From assembly GCA_045637505.1 (NCBI GenBank), contig JAZTZO010000041.1, forward strand, positions 1 through 64,000: DNA of 64,000 nt. The letters are read 5' to 3'. Below the pieces are notes generated by a model. The model was not told where the DNA came from and searched no databases. It was given only the letters and a program-made list of their open reading frames with translations. A program made the translations under genes and the position numbers. This DNA is from RGIG4079 sp045637505. Its GTDB lineage: Bacteria; Bacteroidota; Bacteroidia; Bacteroidales; Muribaculaceae. Below, in pieces: positions 25,163 through 33,236 of this stretch; the stretch's first letter is position 1, and each line of letters opens with the position of its first letter.

Positions 25163-25170
25163 CAAAGATA
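25163..25170 (-). promoter_or_regulatory. Promoter -7 element for the FadL-type gene
   Basis: On the minus strand this reads TATCTTTG, 30 bases before the ATG. No clear -33 element is seen. Confidence 0.5.
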
Positions 25171-25289
25171 TGGATAATTATTAAAATATGTTATGTGGTT
25201 TAACTTATTTTTAGATTTTATATTGTTCTTTTACTAACAAAAAGTGGTCAAAAACACTTTTTTTGGGTAATTGTTGGATAAAAATAAAA

Positions 25290-25315
25290 CAGCCCCAAAT
25301 TGTTGCTTGGGGCTG
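25290..25315 (-). terminator. Terminator of dnaJ
   Basis: CAGCCCCAA (25290-25298) pairs with TTGGGGCTG (25307-25315). On the minus strand TTTTATTTTT follows. It lies 28 bases past the dnaJ stop. Confidence 0.9.
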
Positions 25316-25342
25316 CATATTAGTTGGTTATGAGATTGGATG

Positions 25343-26470
25343 TTATTCAAACATATGATTCAGTTTGCTGAAAATACGATTTTTAGTATCTTCATTGGGG
25401 ATTACATTTTCTGAATCACGAAGAGATTCAAATGCTTTGCGCTCATCATCGCTTATTTGTTCGGGAATATATACCATAATATTTATGAGTTGGTCGCCTG
25501 TTCCATATCCATTGAATGAAGGAAGACCTTTACCTCTCAATCGTAGTATCTTGCCTGGTTGAGTGCCAGGGGCAATTTTCACGCGAACTCGTCCTGAAAT
25601 AGTTGGAACTTCAACCGAGCCACCCAATGTTGCTGTTACAACATCGAGCATGAGATTGTAAATAACATCACTATCTTCGCGAATGAGTTCGGGGTGTTTT
25701 ATTTCATCAATTAAAACGAGTAAATCACCACTTGCGCCACCTCTGCGAGCTGCATTTCCTTTGCCGTTTAGGCTAAGAGTCATGCCATCGGCCACTCCAG
25801 CAGGAATGTTTATAGTTACAGTTTGTTCTTTGCGTTCAACCCCTTCACCATGACACTTGTCGCATTTTTCAGTAATAGTTTTTCCACTACCTTCGCAATG
25901 AGGACAAGTGGCTTGTGATTGCATTGTGCCAAAAATTGTTTGTTGTTGGCGTATTACCGTTCCAGTGCCATTACAAGTAGAACAAGTGCTGAAAGATGTG
26001 CCGTTTTTGGCGCCTGTTCCGTTACAGCTTTCGCAGTTGACAAGAGTAGGAATTTTTAGCGTTTTAGTTACACCTTTAGCAATCTCTTCGAGAGTAAGAG
26101 ATACTTTGATGCGTAAATCGCTACCACGGCGTTGTCGATTGCGTCTTCCACCACCACCGAAGTGTCCTCCAAAGATGTCGCCAAATTGAGCAAAGATATC
26201 ATCCATTGAGAATCCACCAAATCCACCACCAAATCCACCGGCACCTTGCGCTCCAGCATGACCAAATTGATCATATCGAGCTCGCTTGTCGGCGTTGCTC
26301 AATACATCATAAGCTTCGGCAGCTTCTTTAAATTTTTCTTCGGCTTCCTTGTCGTCGGGATTTTTATCGGGATGATATTTGATTGCTAGTTTGCGATATG
26401 CTTTTTTTATTTCATCGTCGGTAGCATTTTTTGCTACGCCAAGGACTTCATAATAATCTCTTTTTTCCAT
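25343..26470 (-). CDS. dnaJ: Chaperone DnaJ (Hsp40)
   Basis: DnaJ stimulates DnaK ATPase and delivers unfolded proteins. It has a J domain with HPD (residues 33-35), a Gly/Phe-rich linker (75-110), and four zinc repeats (CESCNGTG, CSTCNGTG, CPHCEGSG, CDKCHGEG). A C-terminal substrate domain follows. The 375-residue length is standard for type I DnaJ. grpE lies 23 bases upstream. dnaK is not in this window. Confidence 0.98.
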   Translation of the reverse strand: MEKRDYYEVLGVAKNATDDEIKKAYRKLAIKYHPDKNPDDKEAEEKFKEAAEAYDVLSNADKRARYDQFGHAGAQGAGGFGGGFGGFSMDDIFAQFGDIFGGHFGGGGRRNRQRRGSDLRIKVSLTLEEIAKGVTKTLKIPTLVNCESCNGTGAKNGTSFSTCSTCNGTGTVIRQQQTIFGTMQSQATCPHCEGSGKTITEKCDKCHGEGVERKEQTVTINIPAGVADGMTLSLNGKGNAARRGGASGDLLVLIDEIKHPELIREDSDVIYNLMLDVVTATLGGSVEVPTISGRVRVKIAPGTQPGKILRLRGKGLPSFNGYGTGDQLINIMVYIPEQISDDERKAFESLRDSENVIPNEDTKNRIFSKLNHMFE

Positions 26471-26493
26471 ATTGTGAAGGGGGTATTAGAAGA

Positions 26494-27075
26494 TTATTGA
26501 GCTACAGCAACCTTTGAATGACGAATAACCTTGTCATTGATTGTGTAACCTTTCATCACAGTGTCAATTACTTTACCTTTTTGAGACTCATCGGGCGAAG
26601 GAATCATTGCAATAGCTTCATGAAGTTCGGTATCAAAGTCGGCTCCAGTGCTCTCAATCGCTTTCACTCCATTTTGGTCGAGGTATTTAATGAATTTGTT
26701 ATATATGAGTTCCATGCCTTCTTTTACAGCTTCGGCATCGGTAGTTTCGGCCATAGCGGCAAGTCCGCGTTCAAAGTCGTCAACAACGGGAAGCAAATCC
26801 TTCATTGCTCGTTCGGTAGCGTTGCGAATAATATCGGCTTTTTCTTTGATGGTGCGTTTGCGGAAATTGTCAAATTCGGCCATCAAAAACATGTATTCTT
26901 TTTTTGACTCTTCAAGCTGGCGTTTAATTTGTTCCAATTCATCAATTGGTTCTTCATTTATTTCTTCAGTAACATCCTCGGTCGATTCTACTGGTTCGTT
27001 GTCATTGATGTTTTCAACAACTTCTTTTTCTTCGTTTATTGTTTCTTCTATTTGAGATTCTTCTTTTGTACTCAT
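26494..27075 (-). CDS. grpE: Nucleotide exchange factor GrpE
   Basis: GrpE releases ADP from DnaK. The first 50 residues are very acidic, followed by the long dimer helix (EQIKRQLEESKKEYMFLMAEFDNFRKRT) and the beta domain ending in KVIRHSKVAVAQ. The length is 193. It forms a two-gene unit with dnaJ. No CIRCE inverted repeat is visible upstream, so control by HrcA is not supported. Confidence 0.97.
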   Translation of the reverse strand: MSTKEESQIEETINEEKEVVENINDNEPVESTEDVTEEINEEPIDELEQIKRQLEESKKEYMFLMAEFDNFRKRTIKEKADIIRNATERAMKDLLPVVDDFERGLAAMAETTDAEAVKEGMELIYNKFIKYLDQNGVKAIESTGADFDTELHEAIAMIPSPDESQKGKVIDTVMKGYTINDKVIRHSKVAVAQ

Positions 27076-27132
27076 TATAATGGGTGTTTTTAGTCATTAT
27101 TAATTCAACAACCATTATATCAAAAATGTTGC

Positions 27133-27140
27133 CAAAAATA
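27133..27140 (-). promoter_or_regulatory. Possible -7 element for grpE-dnaJ
   Basis: On the minus strand this reads TATTTTTG, fitting TAnnTTTG, 57 bases before grpE. No -33 lies at the right distance, and read-through from ispE is also possible. Confidence 0.35.
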
Positions 27141-27156
27141 AGATAAGATGCTTTTT

Positions 27157-27978
27157 TTATAAATTGCCAATAAAGATGTCACATTGTTCAAATGTGTGGG
27201 TGATGTCTTCTGCCAATTTGTCACCTTTAAATATCCCATATATTGCCGACCCCGACCCCGACATAGATGCATATTCGGCACCCATATCAATAAGTTGTTG
27301 CTTTATGTCGTTAATTATTGGGTGCAAGGGGAATATGCTTTTTTCGAAGTCATTTTTGATAGACTTTTGCCATTGGTCAATAGGTAGGGAAATTAAAGAG
27401 GATAGGGGGGTGACTGGAACACAAGGAGTCGCTCCTGCATATGCATGGGCAGTGGGAACGCTCACTTGTGGTTTGATAACCATGATTTTATAGCCATTTA
27501 AATCAATGTTGATATCGCTAAAGTCGGTGCCTATTCCTGTAGCGAGTTTAGGAGTGTTATATATAAAGAATGGGCAGTCGGCACCTATTGATGATGCTAT
27601 TTGGGCTAAATCTTCTTTTGGCGCATTGAGCGCAAATAGCTCGTTGAGCGCTAAAATGGTAAAAGCAGCATCGGCGCTGCCTCCTCCAAGACCAGCACCA
27701 TCGGGTATTATTTTATGGAGGTATATATCAACCGAGGGCAGTTGATATTGTTTTTCCATTGCACGATAGGCTTTCATTACAAGATTTTTTTCTACCTCAC
27801 AATTTACCACTCGTCCAGTTGTGGTGAGTGTTGAATTTTCGCCTTTTGCTGGAACAATTTCAAGTACATCTCGCCATGGAATAGGAATCATAATCGATTC
27901 AATATTATGATATCCATCATCGCGACGAGAAATGATGTTTAAACCTATGTTTATTTTTGCGTTAGGAAATACTACCAT
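27157..27978 (-). CDS. ispE: 4-diphosphocytidyl-2-C-methyl-D-erythritol kinase
   Basis: IspE phosphorylates CDP-methylerythritol in the non-mevalonate isoprenoid pathway. GHMP-kinase signatures are present: PNAKINIGLNI at the start, GAGLGGGSADAA as the ATP loop, and SGSGSAIYG near the end. The length of 273 is normal. It is last in a compact run that also contains ispH, so two steps of the same pathway share a transcript. The lipoprotein gene ends four bases upstream. Confidence 0.96.
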   Translation of the reverse strand: MVVFPNAKINIGLNIISRRDDGYHNIESIMIPIPWRDVLEIVPAKGENSTLTTTGRVVNCEVEKNLVMKAYRAMEKQYQLPSVDIYLHKIIPDGAGLGGGSADAAFTILALNELFALNAPKEDLAQIASSIGADCPFFIYNTPKLATGIGTDFSDINIDLNGYKIMVIKPQVSVPTAHAYAGATPCVPVTPLSSLISLPIDQWQKSIKNDFEKSIFPLHPIINDIKQQLIDMGAEYASMSGSGSAIYGIFKGDKLAEDITHTFEQCDIFIGNL

Positions 27979-27982
27979 ATTA

Positions 27983-28300
27983 CTATTTTATTTGTTTAGC
28001 TAAATCGGGATTTGTCTTTTTGAGGTGTTTTGTAAACATTTTTATATAGTAATCGGCTTCAGCATTTAAGTTCTCGTCACGAAGGTCTTGCTCATGAGCG
28101 CGCACTTCAAAGAGTTTTTGCTGAATTTGCATTTCCGATAGAGAGCCATTGGCAAATTGTTTAGCATGCTCTTTGGCTACAGCTTCCACATCGGGATAAA
28201 TGCTAATAGAGCTTGTTTCCTCGTTATCGCAAGAACAAGAGTAGGTAAGTGCTGATGATAGCACTACTGCGCTTATGAGAATTGTTTTTAAATGTTTCAT
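27983..28300 (-). CDS. Small lipoprotein of unknown function
   Basis: The 105-residue protein has a lipoprotein-type signal with a Cys cluster (SCSCDNEE, around residues 22-24). The body is helical, ending in FTKHLKKTNPDLAKQIK. The family is not recognised. Its ATG overlaps the stop of the exonuclease gene by four bases, and ispE follows closely, so it is translated within the operon. Confidence 0.6.
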   Translation of the reverse strand: MKHLKTILISAVVLSSALTYSCSCDNEETSSISIYPDVEAVAKEHAKQFANGSLSEMQIQQKLFEVRAHEQDLRDENLNAEADYYIKMFTKHLKKTNPDLAKQIK

Positions 28301-28797
28301 ATGATTGAAATAGCAATTTTAGCACATGCTTTAGCATCGGCAAGTGCATTATGGTGGTTATAAAATGGTATTCCTAAAAAGTCGCAAATGTGTGGCAATG
28401 AATATGATTGACACATCTGCTTGGGTATTTTATTGCGAGCCGTTGCCAATGTGCAATAAAAACCATTTTCGGGGAAATCAATTTGATATGTGCGACAAGC
28501 GGCGCGAATACAACGCTCATCAAATGATTTGTTGTGCGCAACTAATGGTAAGTTGCCAATAAAGTAACTAAGTTCTTTCCACACTTCATCAAAGCAAGGC
28601 TCGTTACAAGTATCCTCGGGGTAAATTCCATGGATTTCATTGCTGAATTGTTTTACATACCAATTTGGCTCGGGTTTTACCAAATGGTAGAACCTATCAA
28701 CAATACAATTGTTGATTACTTTCACTGCCCCAATAGCACAGATGCTTGAGGGTTGATAATTGGCAGTTTCAACATCTATAGCAACAAAATTATCCAT
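28297..28797 (-). CDS. DnaQ-like 3'-5' exonuclease (DEDDh)
   Basis: The 166-residue domain has all catalytic residues: Asp8 and Glu10 (AIDVETAN), Asp93 (HNKSFDE), His149 and Asp154 (HNALADAKA). Such short DEDDh proteins trim DNA or RNA; this one lacks the polymerase-binding tail of DnaQ, so it need not be a proofreader. The start overlaps ispH by eight bases, indicating coupled translation. Confidence 0.88.
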   Translation of the reverse strand: MDNFVAIDVETANYQPSSICAIGAVKVINNCIVDRFYHLVKPEPNWYVKQFSNEIHGIYPEDTCNEPCFDEVWKELSYFIGNLPLVAHNKSFDERCIRAACRTYQIDFPENGFYCTLATARNKIPKQMCQSYSLPHICDFLGIPFYNHHNALADAKACAKIAISII

Positions 28798-29665
28798 TTT
28801 GGTTATTGATTAATTGTAGTAAATGGGCTTTCACATTGTCCATCAACCACCTTGGGGTGGATGTGGCACCACAAATACCTATGCTCTCGATGTCTTTTAT
28901 CCAATTAGGGTCAATCTCATTCTCGTTTGAAATGAAATGAGTGTTATTGTTTACCTCAAGACATTCATTGTAGAGAATTTTGCCATTGCTGCTTTTCTTT
29001 CCACTTACAAATAACACTAATTGGTGGTTTGAAGCAAATTGGCGTATGTGTTCCACTCTGTTAGCTACTTGGCGGCATATAGTGTCGTAGCTGTTAAATG
29101 TTGAACTTGGTGATTTGCGTTGAGAAATAAAATCTCTCATTTTAGCAAATCCTTGGAGTGATTTTGTCGTTTGTGAATATAACGCAATATCTTTTGATAA
29201 ATCTACTTTGTCAAGTTGGGTCAAGTCCTCAACAACGATCGCTTCACCATTAGTTTGCCCCACCAATCCGTTCACTTCGGCATGACCATTTTTGCCATAT
29301 ATGACAATTTGAGGACGGGGAGATGCTGTGCTATAGGTTTCTTTGATGCGACGCTGTAGTTGTAGCACTACTGGGCAAGTGGCATCTATTATTTCAATAT
29401 TGTTTTTTTTCGCGAGTTCGTAGGTTGAGGGAGGTTCTCCATGAGCTCGGAGAAGGACCTTGACATCGTGCAGATTTTTTAAATCTTCGTGGGTTATAGT
29501 TATAAGTCCCTTGTTGCGAAGTCGTTCAACCTCATCACTGTTGTGGACAATATCACCCAAGCAATATAGTTGTCCCGATTTCTCAAGCTCTTCTTCGGCT
29601 TTGTGGATGGCAGTTACTACACCAAAACAAAATCCCGATTTACTATCGATTTCAATCGATACCAT
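28790..29665 (-). CDS. ispH: 4-hydroxy-3-methylbut-2-enyl diphosphate reductase
   Basis: IspH makes IPP and DMAPP in the last step of the non-mevalonate pathway, using a [4Fe-4S] cluster. Cluster cysteines are Cys13 (GFCFGV), Cys97 (DATCPV) and Cys197 (TICRQ). Other family marks are HNSDEVERL, LLRAHGEPP and GICGATSTP. The length is 291. It follows cmk after four bases, as often seen in Bacteroidetes. Confidence 0.97.
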   Translation of the reverse strand: MVSIEIDSKSGFCFGVVTAIHKAEEELEKSGQLYCLGDIVHNSDEVERLRNKGLITITHEDLKNLHDVKVLLRAHGEPPSTYELAKKNNIEIIDATCPVVLQLQRRIKETYSTASPRPQIVIYGKNGHAEVNGLVGQTNGEAIVVEDLTQLDKVDLSKDIALYSQTTKSLQGFAKMRDFISQRKSPSSTFNSYDTICRQVANRVEHIRQFASNHQLVLFVSGKKSSNGKILYNECLEVNNNTHFISNENEIDPNWIKDIESIGICGATSTPRWLMDNVKAHLLQLINNQNG

Positions 29666-29669
29666 AAGG

Positions 29670-30374
29670 CTATTTTAATTTGTCGATAGCGTTGTTGAAT
29701 TGTTCCATGAGCCATGCGTCTTGCTCCGAGATGGTCATGCTTGAATTGTCGAGCATTATAGCATCATCAGCCTTTCGCAAAGGACTTTCCTCGCGAGTTT
29801 CATCGATATGGTCGCGAGTTACTACATTGGCAAGAACATCTTCGTAGGTTGATTGTTGGCCTTTTTCAATGAGCTCTTTGTGACGACGCATTGCGCGTGT
29901 TTCGGCCGATGCGTTTACAAAGATTTTTAGTTCGGCATCGGGGAAGACGGTTGTGCCTATGTCTCGGCCATCCATAACGATACCTTTTTCGGCTCCAAAT
30001 GCTTGTTGCATAGCCACGAGCGCATGGCGAATGGCAGGGATTACGGCAACCTGTGACACATTATTAGAAACATCGAGTTGTCTAATTTCTTTTTCAACAT
30101 CTTCGTCGTTAAGCATAGTGTGTTGGCCATCTTCGCACACTTTGAAATTTATCTTTATTTGTGGTAGAGCTTCAACAAGAGCATCGCAATCAACGACATG
30201 GTCGGGAGTAATCATGTTGTTACGCATAGCATATAATGTGACAGCACGATACATAGCTCCTGAGTCGATATATCGATATCCTATTTTTTTTGCAAGAGCT
30301 TTGGCCATACTACTTTTACCCGATGACGAATATCCGTCGATAGCGATAGTTATTAAAGGTGTATTGTTGCTCAT
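29670..30374 (-). CDS. cmk: Cytidylate kinase
   Basis: Cmk phosphorylates CMP and dCMP. The P-loop GYSSSGKSSMAKALA begins at residue 14, followed by GYRYIDSGAMYRA and VMDGRDIGTTVFPDAELKIFV with the arginine-rich lid. The length of 234 is normal. It is second in the run starting with porQ (12-base gap). Confidence 0.96.
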   Translation of the reverse strand: MSNNTPLITIAIDGYSSSGKSSMAKALAKKIGYRYIDSGAMYRAVTLYAMRNNMITPDHVVDCDALVEALPQIKINFKVCEDGQHTMLNDEDVEKEIRQLDVSNNVSQVAVIPAIRHALVAMQQAFGAEKGIVMDGRDIGTTVFPDAELKIFVNASAETRAMRRHKELIEKGQQSTYEDVLANVVTRDHIDETREESPLRKADDAIMLDNSSMTISEQDAWLMEQFNNAIDKLK

Positions 30375-30386
30375 AAATATATATTT

Positions 30387-31427
30387 TTATTTAATGAAAT
30401 CGTTGATATTTGCGGTGAGGTTTACCATAAAAGTCGTTGCACCGGTGTGAGGTTGTGCTACTGCAACATCTACTCCAAACGCTTTTACATTAATACCTGC
30501 TGTTAATGAAAATCCCGACAATAGATTGCGTGAATATGTGCTCATGTCGGTGCGAGTTTTATAATTATATCCGATGCCGATGTGAAATCTATCGGAGGGA
30601 ACAATGTCGGCAGCAAAAATCAAGTGCCTAAATAGGTTAGAGGCAAACGACTCTTTGAGTTTTAAACCATCGGATGATGTGCCATCTCCTGGGTCATAAT
30701 AAGGAAGACTCCATCTCGTGAGATTCCATGCAGTAACCGATAATCTCACAGGTAAGTTGCCAAGCCCTTTAGTGAAACCGAGTCGCACATCTATAGGGAG
30801 TCGATCATATGACTCGTTAAATCGCTTTACTTGCCCCCCTAGGTTGGCAGCTACAAGAGAGAGCGAAAGGTCGTTGTTGGGGTTATAGTAATTAACCCCC
30901 AAGTCGGCTGCAAGAGCCATCGCCGAAAACTCATCATATGCACTATATACATATTTAAGATTGATGCCTCCACGCCATCTCTCGCTGATGTCGTGTGAAT
31001 AAGCTACATTAATGGCAATATCTTTGGGCGAGAATGTGCCGAGATTGTTGCCGACCTCATCGGTGTAACTCATATTTCCGTATCCAAAGTATTGAATTCC
31101 CACACCAAAAGCACTTCTATCGGAAGCTTTTTTAGCAAATTTTAAGCCTGCAAAGTTGGTTTCTCCCACATATCTCATGTAGTTTAACCCTATTTGCATG
31201 TCCATTTCGGGTCCCAAAAGAGCTGGATTTTGGTCGGTGAGATTGAGATTATCTTCAACTGTAGATATGTTCATTCCACCCAATCCATATATGTGAGAAG
31301 AAGAGGGTAGATTGAGGAAATTATACGCAGTGGAGCTTTCTTGGGCATTGATACTTAATGGGATAGCGATAGATTGTATCGCTAACAATAATATCAAAAA
31401 TAATTTATTTTGTGCGCTATGTTGCAT
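30387..31427 (-). CDS. porQ: Type IX secretion system protein PorQ
   Basis: PorQ is an outer-membrane barrel of the PorU-PorV-PorQ-PorZ complex that cleaves sorting signals and attaches T9SS cargo to the surface. The 346-residue protein has a signal peptide (ends INA), then the PorQ hallmark YNFLNLPSSSHIYGLGGMNIS and repeated beta strands. Four T9SS-type cargo candidates lie in this window, at 313, 17375, 33237 and 38941. It heads a run with cmk and ispH, a known neighbourhood for porQ. Confidence 0.88.
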   Translation of the reverse strand: MQHSAQNKLFLILLLAIQSIAIPLSINAQESSTAYNFLNLPSSSHIYGLGGMNISTVEDNLNLTDQNPALLGPEMDMQIGLNYMRYVGETNFAGLKFAKKASDRSAFGVGIQYFGYGNMSYTDEVGNNLGTFSPKDIAINVAYSHDISERWRGGINLKYVYSAYDEFSAMALAADLGVNYYNPNNDLSLSLVAANLGGQVKRFNESYDRLPIDVRLGFTKGLGNLPVRLSVTAWNLTRWSLPYYDPGDGTSSDGLKLKESFASNLFRHLIFAADIVPSDRFHIGIGYNYKTRTDMSTYSRNLLSGFSLTAGINVKAFGVDVAVAQPHTGATTFMVNLTANINDFIK

Positions 31428-31454
31428 CTAAATTGATTTATATTGAACATAATT

Positions 31455-31489
31455 ATACTATACTATAACGTAACTAAAAGGTATAGTAT
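31455..31489. repeat. Inverted repeat in the porQ/TonB-protein divergent region
   Basis: ATACTATAC (31455-31463) and GTATAGTAT (31481-31489) are exact reverse complements 17 bases apart. The site lies 28 bases upstream of porQ, where no clear porQ promoter is seen. It could be a regulator site or mRNA structure. Confidence 0.35.
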
Positions 31490-31577
31490 TATAATATAAT
31501 GTGGATTTTTTACATTTTTTCTACATTGTAAATAAACATAAAACATTAATAATCATTCTCAAAATTGAGGGTGATGT

Positions 31578-31609
31578 TTTGTAGTATAGAAAATATCACT
31601 TTATATTTG
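31578..31609 (+). promoter_or_regulatory. Promoter of the TonB-domain gene
   Basis: TTTG (31578-31581), 20 bases and TATATTTG (31602-31609) match the consensus exactly. The predicted leader is about 43 bases. Confidence 0.75.
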
Positions 31610-31656
31610 CATCAAAATTACAAAAGATAATTAACCATTGATGTTTTTCATTATAA

Positions 31657-32088
31657 ATGCAACTAATAAATAGATTAATATTATTAATATTTTTGACTGT
31701 CGGTGCACATTATGCCAATGCTCAATTCTATCGTGTTCACACAGGCGAAGGGCATAAAAGTAGCGAGATTACTATTTATGACTCGGGTTATGTAGATGTT
31801 GTTCCTCAATTTCCTGGAGGAGAACGAGCATTGATGAAATTCATAAATGAAACGCGTCGTTATCCACAAGAGGCCTATAATAATAGAGTTCAAGGGCGTG
31901 TGGTGTGTAGTTTTGTAGTTTATCCCGATGGTTCGATAAATGGCATTTCGGTAATTAAGGGGGTCGAAGAAGCTCTCGATCGTGAGGCGGTGCGCATTAT
32001 TAGTGAGATGCCTCGTTGGATGGCTGGTCAAATAAATAATCAAGCAGTGCCAGTGTCGTGTGTATTGGCAATACCATTTAGATTATAG
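31657..32088 (+). CDS. Secreted TonB C-terminal-domain protein
   Basis: The 143-residue protein starts with a cleavable-looking signal peptide (ends ANAQ near residue 23), not the usual membrane anchor with a proline-rich spacer. The rest is a TonB C-terminal domain: PQFPGGERALMKFINE, RYPQEA, VQGRVVCSFVVYPDGSI, and EALDREAVRIISEMPRW. Without an anchor it cannot act as a standard energy transducer. It may be a periplasmic binding or regulatory variant. Confidence 0.8.
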   Translation: MQLINRLILLIFLTVGAHYANAQFYRVHTGEGHKSSEITIYDSGYVDVVPQFPGGERALMKFINETRRYPQEAYNNRVQGRVVCSFVVYPDGSINGISVIKGVEEALDREAVRIISEMPRWMAGQINNQAVPVSCVLAIPFRL

Positions 32089-32120
32089 CGAGATTTGCAA
32101 TTTGAATAGTAAAACGAGGA

Positions 32121-32146
32121 GAGAAAATGAAATTTGTCATTTTCTC
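32121..32146 (+). terminator. Terminator of the TonB-domain gene
   Basis: GAGAAAATGA (32121-32130) pairs with TCATTTTCTC (32137-32146), followed by TTTTG. Confidence 0.75.
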
Positions 32147-32213
32147 TTTTGTTTTTGTGGCAAAATGAAATTTTTTTGTTGTGTGATTGTGAAAAATTGT
32201 TAGTGAAATTTTA

Positions 32214-32243
32214 TTTGTTATTAAAAAATAATTATTAAATTTG
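32214..32243 (+). promoter_or_regulatory. Promoter of the propeller-amidase unit
   Basis: TTTG (32214-32217), 18 bases and TAAATTTG (32236-32243) fit the consensus. The leader of roughly 57 bases is AT-rich. Confidence 0.65.
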
Positions 32244-32304
32244 CAAGTCTATTTTTTTTTGCTGAATACTCAATACATATATATTCTAACATAAAAAAAA
32301 CAAA

Positions 32305-33228
32305 ATGAAAAAAGTATTTTTAAGCTTTGCGATGAGCATGGCATTGTTGTCAAGTGCTCAATCGTTTGAAGTAGTCAACGTGGAGCAGGTGCCTACCGGT
32401 GACCACGAAATGACATTCCATCCTCGCTTTATGCCCGATGGAAATCTTCTAGTTACAGCCGAAAATTTTGACGGCTTGGGTCTTATTAATGTGAAGAGCG
32501 GCGAATTCACTCTCTTAACCGAAATGCAAGGTGCTGGTTACTATCCTGTGATTAGTGAAGATGGCAAGACTATTCTCACTCGTAGCATGGATAAAGTTAA
32601 TTTCACTCACGACATCTATGTGCTTGATGTTGCATCTAAAACATTGAAGTCGGTAGCGAAAGGTATCAACCATGTTAACCAATTGTCGTATAACGGAACT
32701 GAAGCGATGTTGCCTATTGAAGGAAAGGCAGTTAAAAAAACTATTTTTAAAGGCGCTTCATCGGCTTCTCTCGACGATCTTTTAGTTACTGAAGAAGATC
32801 TTAAAATCGTTGTTTATGCCAATGGCGTACGCACCGAGTTAGATCCTCTTGCAGGTCAATTTGAAGGTTGGGAACCTCAATATATTTGGACAAGTTTATC
32901 TCCCGACAAATCTCGCATTCTTTTTGGATGTGGTGACAATGCCTATGTTTGCAACCTTGATGGAAGCGATGTCGTAAAACTTGCTTCAATGCGCGCTCCA
33001 AAATGGCGTGGTAATACTCATGTAGTGGGTATGCTCGACAGTGATGATGGTTATCTCTTTACTAAGAGTGATATTGTGATTGTTGATGTTACAGGTAACA
33101 ATTTCCAACAACTCACAACTCCATCTGATGAAATCAAAATGTTCCCAAGCGTATCGGCCGATGGTAGCAAAATCGCGTTCCACACTACTGAGGGAAAAGT
33201 TTATATAGTTACAATTAAGGAAAAATAA
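32305..33228 (+). CDS. Secreted TolB-like beta-propeller protein
   Basis: The 307-residue protein has a signal peptide (ends SSAQS) and repeated propeller blades of the PD40/WD40-like kind, such as FHPRFMPDGNLLV, YPVISEDGKTILTRS, TSLSPDKSRILFG and FPSVSADGSKIAFHT. No enzyme motif is seen. It ends eight bases before the large amidase gene, so the two are probably cotranscribed. A role in binding the same polymer or assisting the amidase is possible but unproven. Confidence 0.75.
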   Translation: MKKVFLSFAMSMALLSSAQSFEVVNVEQVPTGDHEMTFHPRFMPDGNLLVTAENFDGLGLINVKSGEFTLLTEMQGAGYYPVISEDGKTILTRSMDKVNFTHDIYVLDVASKTLKSVAKGINHVNQLSYNGTEAMLPIEGKAVKKTIFKGASSASLDDLLVTEEDLKIVVYANGVRTELDPLAGQFEGWEPQYIWTSLSPDKSRILFGCGDNAYVCNLDGSDVVKLASMRAPKWRGNTHVVGMLDSDDGYLFTKSDIVIVDVTGNNFQQLTTPSDEIKMFPSVSADGSKIAFHTTEGKVYIVTIKEK

Positions 33229-33236
33229 TATAAGCG

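Noticed and set aside
27076..27156. A CIRCE element controlling grpE-dnaJ.
   Set aside because: The TTAGCACTC-N9-GAGTGCTAA inverted repeat is absent.
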